Of a DNA stretch of 5,053 nucleotides, positions 1 to 4,088 are shown piece by piece. The number at the start of each line of letters is the position of its first letter. The stretch's first letter is position 1. Made by a program: the position numbers and the translations under genes. The notes beneath the pieces were generated by a model that was not told the origin of the DNA, made no database searches, and saw nothing but the letters and a program-made list of their open reading frames with translations. The DNA comes from an uncultured Oscillospiraceae bacterium (GTDB lineage: Bacteria; Bacillota; Clostridia; Oscillospirales; Oscillospiraceae): the NCBI GenBank assembly GCA_934655935.1, contig CAKUHJ010000127.1, positions 1 through 5,053 of the forward strand, written 5' to 3'.

Positions 1-692
1 TCGACCCAGCGCTGCAGCAGCTGAATGACGCGCGCGCCCTTCGGCAGCAGAATGGGAAGGCCCTGGCCGATGCAGTCGACCGTGGTGAAGTATTCCAGTT
101 CGCGGCCCAGCTTGTTATGGTCGCGCTTGAGGGCTTCGGCCTGCTCGGCCAGGTACTGGTCCAGCTCCTCCTTCTTCTGGAAGGCGACGGCGTAGATGCG
201 CTGCAGCATCTTGCGCTTGGAGTCGCCGCGCCAGTATGCGCCGCAGCACTGCGTAAGCTTGATGGCGTTGCCCTTGATTCTGCCTGTAGAGTCCAGGTGC
301 GGGCCGGCGCAGAGGTCGGTGAACTCGCCCTGCGTGTAGAAGGAAATATGCGCGTCCTCAGGCAGGTCTTTGATCAGCTCGACCTTGTACGGCTCGTCCT
401 TTTCCTGCATATAGCGGACGGCTTCCTCCCGCGGCAGCTCAAAGCGCTCGAGCTTCAGCTTTTCCTTGCAGATTTTGCGCATTTCCGCCTCGATGGCGTC
501 CAGATGCTCCTGTGTGAAGTTGAACGGTGCGTCAAAGTCATAATAAAAGCCGTTGTCAATGGACGGGCCGATGGCCAGCTTGACCTCGGGGTACAGGCGC
601 TTGACGGCCTGGGCCATCACGTGGGAGCAGGTGTGCCAGTACGTTTTGCGGTACTGCGGGTTTTCAAACGAGAATTCATTGCTTTCAGACAT
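1..692 (-). CDS. thrS: Threonyl-tRNA synthetase, N-terminal 230 residues (partial, TGS-less form)
   Basis: Cytoplasmic class II aminoacyl-tRNA synthetase that charges tRNA-Thr with threonine. The minus strand is open for 230 codons and leaves the window at position 1, so most of the catalytic core and the anticodon-binding domain are missing here. Visible parts are the N2 editing domain with HTCSH (His20, His24) and DLCAGPH (Cys128, His132), the four zinc/editing-site residues of the family. They are followed by the SAD-type segment GAYWRGDSKRKMLQRIY (about 151-167), the linker RDHNKLGRELEYF and the start of the catalytic core (GLPILLPKGA). The protein begins only 19 residues before the HxxxH motif, so the usual N-terminal TGS domain of about 60 residues is absent. 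The chosen ATG (690-692) has AAGGAGG at 701-707 with an 8-nt spacer. An in-frame ATG at 708-710 would add six codons but has no ribosome site. The gene is controlled by the T-box leader upstream. Confidence 0.96.
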   Translation of the reverse strand, partial: MSESNEFSFENPQYRKTYWHTCSHVMAQAVKRLYPEVKLAIGPSIDNGFYYDFDAPFNFTQEHLDAIEAEMRKICKEKLKLERFELPREEAVRYMQEKDEPYKVELIKDLPEDAHISFYTQGEFTDLCAGPHLDSTGRIKGNAIKLTQCCGAYWRGDSKRKMLQRIYAVAFQKKEELDQYLAEQAEALKRDHNKLGRELEYFTTVDCIGQGLPILLPKGARVIQLLQRWV

Positions 693-700
693 GGGAATTG

Positions 701-707
701 CCTCCTT
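701..707 (-). promoter_or_regulatory. Ribosome binding site of thrS
   Basis: The minus strand reads AAGGAGG, 8 nt before the ATG at 692. It lies between two in-frame ATGs (708-710 and 690-692), so it decides in favour of the downstream one. Confidence 0.9.
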
Positions 708-723
708 CATAATTGGGGCAAAA

Positions 724-766
724 CAAAAAACTGCTTCACCCCTGACAAAATTCAGGGGTGAAGCAG
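724..766 (-). terminator. T-box-controlled intrinsic terminator before thrS
   Basis: A perfect 15-bp inverted repeat (731-745 with 752-766) encloses a 6-nt loop. On the minus strand it is followed by six T residues (725-730). It is the attenuator of the thrS leader. Its 5' arm begins CTGCTTC (760-766), which can pair instead with AAGCAG at 787-792, the segment running into the T-box sequence. Terminator and antiterminator therefore exclude each other. Confidence 0.95.
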
Positions 767-968
767 CTGTGCTCCACGGTTCCACCCTGCTTACGGAAAA
801 ATCCGTCGCTCGTGACCTCTGTAACGGGAGAACCCGGCTTTTCCTACTGACGTTCAGAAAAGCAGCTCAGAAGGGGTATCGCCGCCGCCGCGCCCAGAGC
901 GCTTTCACCCTTGCGCGCCCCTCTCTGCTGGCCGAATCAGACGGAAACATATCTTCATCAACGCTTTT
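724..968 (-). promoter_or_regulatory. T-box riboswitch leader (tRNA-Thr responsive) of thrS
   Basis: The leader RNA senses uncharged tRNA-Thr and lets transcription enter thrS. Reading the minus strand 5' to 3', a GATGAAGA kink-turn-like start (about 950-959) comes first. Then come the conserved AGAGAG and GGTGAAAG segments of distal Stem I (about 901-928) and the specifier region GAT-ACC-CC with Thr codon ACC at 875-877. Next is Stem II (GCTTTTC and GAAAAGC arms enclosing GAACG and AGTAG), then Stem III (CGGG/CCCG followed by TTA). The T-box sequence AGGGTGGAACCGTG is at 775-788, and the terminator follows. The TGGA bulge (781-784) would pair with a UCCA acceptor end, predicting discriminator U73 in tRNA-Thr. 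Element order and motifs fit the T-box family well. The Thr assignment agrees with the gene it precedes. The 5' end is inferred from the promoter. Confidence 0.94.
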
Positions 969-973
969 CAGGC

Positions 974-1002
974 AGTATAGCACGCTTTTCCCGCGCTGTC
1001 AA
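974..1002 (-). promoter_or_regulatory. Promoter of the thrS T-box transcript
   Basis: On the minus strand TTGACA (997-1002) and TATACT (974-979) are separated by 17 bp. This is a perfect -35 and a five-of-six -10 for a sigma-A/sigma-70 promoter. The start is expected near 967, giving a leader of about 275 nt before the thrS ATG. It fires divergently from the purA promoter. Confidence 0.9.
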
Positions 1003-1018
1003 TGCTGTTTTGACGCCT

Positions 1019-1081
1019 GCCGGCATTTCATTAGTTTTTTTAATGCCGAATATCGAAAAGAGATGTTTTACTTATGCCGGG
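1019..1081. repeat. Three ATGCCG half-sites in the thrS-purA divergent control region
   Basis: CGGCATT (1021-1027) and AATGCCG (1042-1048) form a perfect 7-bp inverted repeat whose centres lie 21 bp apart, about two helical turns. A third copy, TATGCCGG (1073-1080), lies in the purA promoter spacer, 31 bp from the second and in the same orientation. The shared core is WATGCCGR. The arrangement looks like an operator for a dimeric repressor or activator. AATGCCGAATATC (1042-1054) also resembles the Gram-positive PurBox (AWWWCCGAACWWT) at about 10 of 13 positions, but only one such box is seen. The regulator is unknown. Confidence 0.4.
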
Positions 1082-1094
1082 CGCGTGCTATAAT
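1067..1094 (+). promoter_or_regulatory. Extended -10 promoter of purA-purB
   Basis: TATAAT (1089-1094) is preceded by TGC (1086-1088), an extended -10 element. TTTACT (1067-1072), 16 bp upstream, serves as a weak -35 (TTTTAC at 17 bp is the alternative). The predicted start is near 1101, leaving a short leader of about 48 nt with no riboswitch or attenuator visible. Confidence 0.8.
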
Positions 1095-1132
1095 GTCCGG
1101 AGGTATGAAACAGAATCACCGAACGACAGAAA

Positions 1133-1138
1133 AAGGAG
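1133..1138 (+). promoter_or_regulatory. Ribosome binding site of purA
   Basis: AAGGAG lies 10 nt before the ATG at 1149. This sets the start after the upstream in-frame ATG at 1074, which lies inside the promoter. Confidence 0.85.
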
Positions 1139-1148
1139 CGGAATAATT

Positions 1149-2423
1149 ATGAGCAACTGCGCAATTGTCGGCGTCAACTGGGGCGACGAGGGAAAGGGCC
1201 GCATGGTCGACCTCATTGCCAGAGAATATGATATTGTCTGCCGCTATCAGGGCGGCAACAACGCGGGGCACACCATTGTCAACGAATACGGCAAGTTCGC
1301 CCTGCACCTGATTCCGTCTGGCGTCTGCCTGCCGGGCGTGGTCAACGTGCTTGGAAACGGCGTTGTCATCGATCTGGAGAGCCTGTGGGAGGAAATCGAG
1401 ACCCTGCAGAAGGCAGGCGTTCCCGTCACGCCGGAAAATTTCAAGATTTCCGAGCGCGCAACCATCGTCTTCCCGTTCCACCGCGCGCTTGACGGCCTGG
1501 AGGAACGCCGCCTGAAGGATAAGAAATACGGCTCGACTCTGCGCGGCATCGCGCCGGTCTATTCCGACAAGTATCAGAAGAAGACCGTAATGGTCGGCGA
1601 GCTTCTGTATCCGGAGTATCTGGAAAAGCGGCTGGCCTCCATTCTGGAGTGGAAGAATCTCACCATCCAGAACGTCTACGGCGCAGAGCCCTACAAGCTT
1701 TCCGATATGCTGGAATGGTGCCGCGAATACGGCTCGAAGCTGGCCCCGTTCATCTGCGACACGACAAAGTATCTCTATGACGCGCAGGCCGCAGGCAAGA
1801 ACATCATGTTTGAGGCGCAGCTCGGCGCGCTGCGCGACATTGACTTCGGCATCTTCCCCTACACCTCCTCGTCCTCCTCGAACGCGGGCTATGCCTGCGT
1901 CGGCGCCGGCATCCCCGGAAGCCATGTGGACCGCACGGTCGGCATTGTCAAGGCCTACTCCACCTGCGTGGGCGAGGGCCCGTTCACCGCGGAATGGTTC
2001 GGCGAGGAGGCTGAAAAGCTCCGTCAGGCCGGCGGAGAATACGGCGCGTCTACAGGCCGCCCGCGCCGCGTGGGCCCGATCGACCTGGTCGCCACGCGCT
2101 ATGGCTGCCGCATCCAGGGCGCGACCGAGGTTGCCCTGACCAAGCTGGACGTGCTCTCCTACATGAAGGAAATTCCCGTCTGCGCGCATTACGAGGTGGA
2201 CGGCAAACAGACCGACGACTTTCCCTTCACCGCGGTCATCGACCGCGCGAAGCCTGTTATGACCAGCCTTCCCGGCTGGGGCTGCGACATTTCCGGCGTC
2301 CGCAGATATGAGGACCTGCCCGTTGAGGCCCGGAACTATGTCGAGTATATCGAAAAGGCCATTGGCTGCCGCATCTCCTATGTCTCCGTCGGCGCGCAGC
2401 GCGACGAGATCATCTATCGGTAA
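1149..2423 (+). CDS. purA: Adenylosuccinate synthetase (variant-motif form)
   Basis: Cytoplasmic enzyme joining IMP and aspartate with GTP hydrolysis to give adenylosuccinate, the first committed step to AMP. The protein has 424 residues, close to the usual 430. Recognisable motifs in order are NWGDEGKGR (Asp13 and Lys16, the N-terminal catalytic/P-loop-like segment), QGGNNAGHT (His41), HLIPSG, RGIAPVYSDK (about 132-141), GEGPF (275-279), STGRPRRVGPIDLV (about 301-314, with Arg304, Arg306 and Arg307) and ALTKLDVL (Lys332, Asp334, guanine-contacting). The start was chosen for AAGGAG at 1133-1138 and because MSNCAIVGVNWGDEG matches the family N-terminus. The longer in-frame start at 1074 would fall in the promoter. 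Oddities: the IMP-loop consensus FEGAQG is FEAQLG here (221-226), shifting the Gln by one place; Lys replaces Arg in the subunit-crossing segment after DK (DKYQKKT, 140-146); and GDEGKGK ends in Arg. These look like subfamily traits, not decay, because the frame is intact. It is cotranscribed with purB 5 bp downstream. Confidence 0.95.
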   Translation: MSNCAIVGVNWGDEGKGRMVDLIAREYDIVCRYQGGNNAGHTIVNEYGKFALHLIPSGVCLPGVVNVLGNGVVIDLESLWEEIETLQKAGVPVTPENFKISERATIVFPFHRALDGLEERRLKDKKYGSTLRGIAPVYSDKYQKKTVMVGELLYPEYLEKRLASILEWKNLTIQNVYGAEPYKLSDMLEWCREYGSKLAPFICDTTKYLYDAQAAGKNIMFEAQLGALRDIDFGIFPYTSSSSSNAGYACVGAGIPGSHVDRTVGIVKAYSTCVGEGPFTAEWFGEEAEKLRQAGGEYGASTGRPRRVGPIDLVATRYGCRIQGATEVALTKLDVLSYMKEIPVCAHYEVDGKQTDDFPFTAVIDRAKPVMTSLPGWGCDISGVRRYEDLPVEARNYVEYIEKAIGCRISYVSVGAQRDEIIYR

Positions 2424-2428
2424 GCGGC

Positions 2429-3844
2429 ATGAAAAACGAGTACGAAAGCCCGCTCTGCTCGCGCTACGCCTCCGCATACATGCGCCAGCTTTTCTCGCCC
2501 GACCGGCGTTTTGAAACCTGGCGCAGGCTCTGGGTCAGCCTGGCGCGCGCGGAGCACGCGCTCGGCCTCCCGGTTACGCAGGCGCAGGTCGACGAGCTGG
2601 CCGCGCATATCAGCCCCATCGATTACGCGCGCGTGGCCGACTATGAAAAAAAGCTCCGGCATGACGTGATGGCGCACATCCGTGCCTACGGCGAGGCCGC
2701 GCCCGGCGCAAAGGGGATCATTCACCTCGGCGCGACCAGCTGCTATGTCACGGACAACGCAGATCTGATTCTCTACCGGGACGCGCTGGTATACCTGCGC
2801 GCGCAGCTGCAGGGCGTGATGCTGCAGCTGTGTGACTTTGCCGAGCGCTATGCCGCAGCGCCCTGCCTCGGCTATACGCATTTTCAGCCCGCGCAGCTCG
2901 TCACGCTCGGAAAGCGTGCGAGCCTCTGGCTGCAGGACCTGCTTCTGGACCTGGAGGAGCTGGAGGATGTGCTGGGCGCCGTCCGCTTCCTCGGCTGCCG
3001 GGGCACGACCGGCACGGAGGCAAGCTTCCTGGAGCTCTTCGGCGGCGACGCGGAAAAAATCGACCGCATGAACCGCATGATTGCCGCGGACTTCGGCTTT
3101 GACCGCCTCTATGACGTCTGCGGCCAGACCTATCCGCGCAAGCTGGACAGCCGGATTCTGAACGCGCTGTCCTCCATCGCGCAGAGCTGCAGCCGGTTTG
3201 CAACCGACCTTCGTCTTCTGCAGCACGACCGGCAGCTGGAGGAGCCGTTTGAGGAAAGCCAGGTCGGCTCCTCCGCCATGCCCTACAAGCGCAACCCCCT
3301 GCGCTGCGAGCGCATCTGCTCGCTGAGCCGCTATGTGATGGCCGACGCCGCGAACGCGGCCATGACGGCCTCCAGCCAGTGGCTGGAGCGGACGCTGGAC
3401 GACTCGGCCAACCGCCGCATCAGCCTCCCCGAGGCTTTCCTGGCCACGGACGCAATTCTGCGCCTGATGCGGAACGTCACGAAGGGCCTGCATGTAAACG
3501 AAAAAATCGTGGAAAAGCTGGTGCGCGATTATCTGCCGTTCATCGCCACCGAAAACCTCATGATGGAGGCGGTGAAGCGCGGCGGAGACCGCCAGCAGCT
3601 GCACGAGGTCATCCGGGAGGCCAGCATGCGCGCCACCGCCGCGATGAAAAACGGTGAAAGCTGGGACCTTCTTGCCGAGCTTGCCGCAGACCCGGCCTTC
3701 GGCATGACAAAGCAGGACATGCTCTCCCAGCTCCGCCCCGAGGCCTACACCGGCAGAGCCGCCGAGCAGACCCTTGCGTTTACCGCCGCCTGCCGCGCCC
3801 GCTGCACGGATGCAGCCCGCGACGCCGAAGAGATTACGCTTTGA
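2429..3844 (+). CDS. purB: Adenylosuccinate lyase (animal-like long form)
   Basis: Enzyme of the fumarase/aspartase superfamily that removes fumarate from adenylosuccinate to give AMP, and from SAICAR to give AICAR, so it acts twice in purine synthesis. It should work as a cytoplasmic homotetramer. The protein has 471 residues, longer than the roughly 430 of Bacillus PurB. Visible features are the N-terminal SPLCSRYAS and FETWRRLW, the active-site segments IHLGATSCYVTDN (His99) and GYTHFQPAQ (His151, catalytic), and RGTTGTEASF. The superfamily signature GSSAMPYKRNP places the catalytic serine on the mobile loop at 281/282. TLDDSANRR follows, then the C-terminal TENLMMEAVKRGGDRQQLHE (from about 374). 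Segment by segment it follows the human ADSL sequence as I remember it. The ATG is 5 bp after the purA stop with no clear Shine-Dalgarno, which suggests translational coupling. A strong terminator follows. Confidence 0.95.
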   Translation: MKNEYESPLCSRYASAYMRQLFSPDRRFETWRRLWVSLARAEHALGLPVTQAQVDELAAHISPIDYARVADYEKKLRHDVMAHIRAYGEAAPGAKGIIHLGATSCYVTDNADLILYRDALVYLRAQLQGVMLQLCDFAERYAAAPCLGYTHFQPAQLVTLGKRASLWLQDLLLDLEELEDVLGAVRFLGCRGTTGTEASFLELFGGDAEKIDRMNRMIAADFGFDRLYDVCGQTYPRKLDSRILNALSSIAQSCSRFATDLRLLQHDRQLEEPFEESQVGSSAMPYKRNPLRCERICSLSRYVMADAANAAMTASSQWLERTLDDSANRRISLPEAFLATDAILRLMRNVTKGLHVNEKIVEKLVRDYLPFIATENLMMEAVKRGGDRQQLHEVIREASMRATAAMKNGESWDLLAELAADPAFGMTKQDMLSQLRPEAYTGRAAEQTLAFTAACRARCTDAARDAEEITL

Positions 3845-3852
3845 GAAAGTCT

Positions 3853-3893
3853 CCGCCCCCTGACGCCAGCTGTGCGTGAGGGGGCGGCTTTTT
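3853..3893 (+). terminator. Intrinsic terminator of the purA-purB operon
   Basis: CCGCCCCCT (3853-3861) pairs with AGGGGGCGG (3879-3887). After one G-G mismatch the stem continues with ACGC/GCGT around a 7-nt loop. CTTTTT (3888-3893) follows. It begins 8 nt after the purB stop and separates the operon from the symporter gene. Confidence 0.94.
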
Positions 3894-3939
3894 GACGAAG
3901 GAAAAGCATTTTTTGCAACATTTCAAGCAGGATTTCGCA

Positions 3940-3967
3940 TTTACTTTGCGTGCCGGATTCGTATAAT
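3940..3967 (+). promoter_or_regulatory. Promoter of the symporter gene
   Basis: A perfect TATAAT -10 (3962-3967) lies 16 bp after TTTACT (3940-3945), a four-of-six -35. The predicted start near 3974 gives a 5' untranslated region of about 115 nt. The weak -35 overlaps a repeated dyad element, which suggests regulated use. Confidence 0.75.
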
Positions 3968-4010
3968 AGAAACAGAAGGCGCTGCCGATCTGTTTTACAG
4001 AACGAACGGC

Positions 4011-4035
4011 GCGGGCGCATTTGCTTTGCGCCTGC
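4011..4035 (+). promoter_or_regulatory. Hairpin in the symporter 5' untranslated region
   Basis: Nine base pairs, one of them G-U (4011-4019 with 4027-4035), enclose a 7-nt loop. No T-run follows, so this is not a terminator. CTTTGC (4024-4029), in the loop and 3' arm, can pair instead with GCAAAG (4044-4049), so two folds compete upstream of the ribosome site. I do not recognise a known riboswitch class. Confidence 0.4.
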
Positions 4036-4075
4036 AGCCGGAGGCAAAGTAAAGATTCCAAAATTGCGTGAAATC

Positions 4076-4081
4076 AGGAGG
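4076..4081 (+). promoter_or_regulatory. Ribosome binding site of the symporter gene
   Basis: AGGAGG lies 7 nt before the ATG at 4089, a near-ideal site. It fixes this start over in-frame positions further upstream. Confidence 0.9.
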
Positions 4082-4088
4082 AGACAAG

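Larger units (their letters stand above)
3936..4053 (+). repeat. Repeated CGCATTTRCTTTGCG element around the symporter promoter
   Basis: CGCATTTACTTTGCG (3936-3950) recurs with one change as CGCATTTGCTTTGCG (4016-4030), exactly 80 bp downstream. An exact inverted copy of ten bases, GCAAAGTAAA (4044-4053), matches TTTACTTTGC (3940-3949). Each direct copy is itself a weak dyad (CGCA-N7-TGCG). The first copy covers the predicted -35 and the other two lie in the 5' untranslated region. Operator sites or alternative RNA pairings are both possible; neither is proven. Confidence 0.5.

Noticed and set aside
117..761. 214-codon open frame on the plus strand opposite thrS and the terminator
   Set aside because: It is antisense to thrS and runs through the T-box terminator hairpin; no family motif.
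853..855. ACG within the leader as an alternative Thr specifier
   Set aside because: This ACG lies in the GAACG segment of Stem II (GCTTTTC/GAAAAGC arms), whose GAA and AGTA strands form the conserved internal loop; the ACC at 875-877 sits at the expected Stem I position.
553..1146. 197-codon plus-strand open frame across the thrS-purA intergenic region
   Set aside because: It covers the antisense of thrS, the T-box leader and both promoters; the RNA and promoter elements explain the sequence better.
1074..1148. 25-codon N-terminal extension of PurA
   Set aside because: The upstream ATG lies inside the promoter before the predicted transcription start, and the family N-terminus plus AAGGAG support the start at 1149.
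1116..2477. 453-codon open frame on the minus strand opposite purA
   Set aside because: It lies wholly antisense to a clear purA gene, its translation resembles no family I recognise, and long antisense open frames are common in GC-rich genes with strong third-position bias.
2414..3604. 396-codon open frame on the minus strand opposite purB
   Set aside because: Same reasoning: it is antisense to a firmly identified gene, has no convincing ribosome site, and its translation is rich in Ala, Arg, Val and Leu without motifs.
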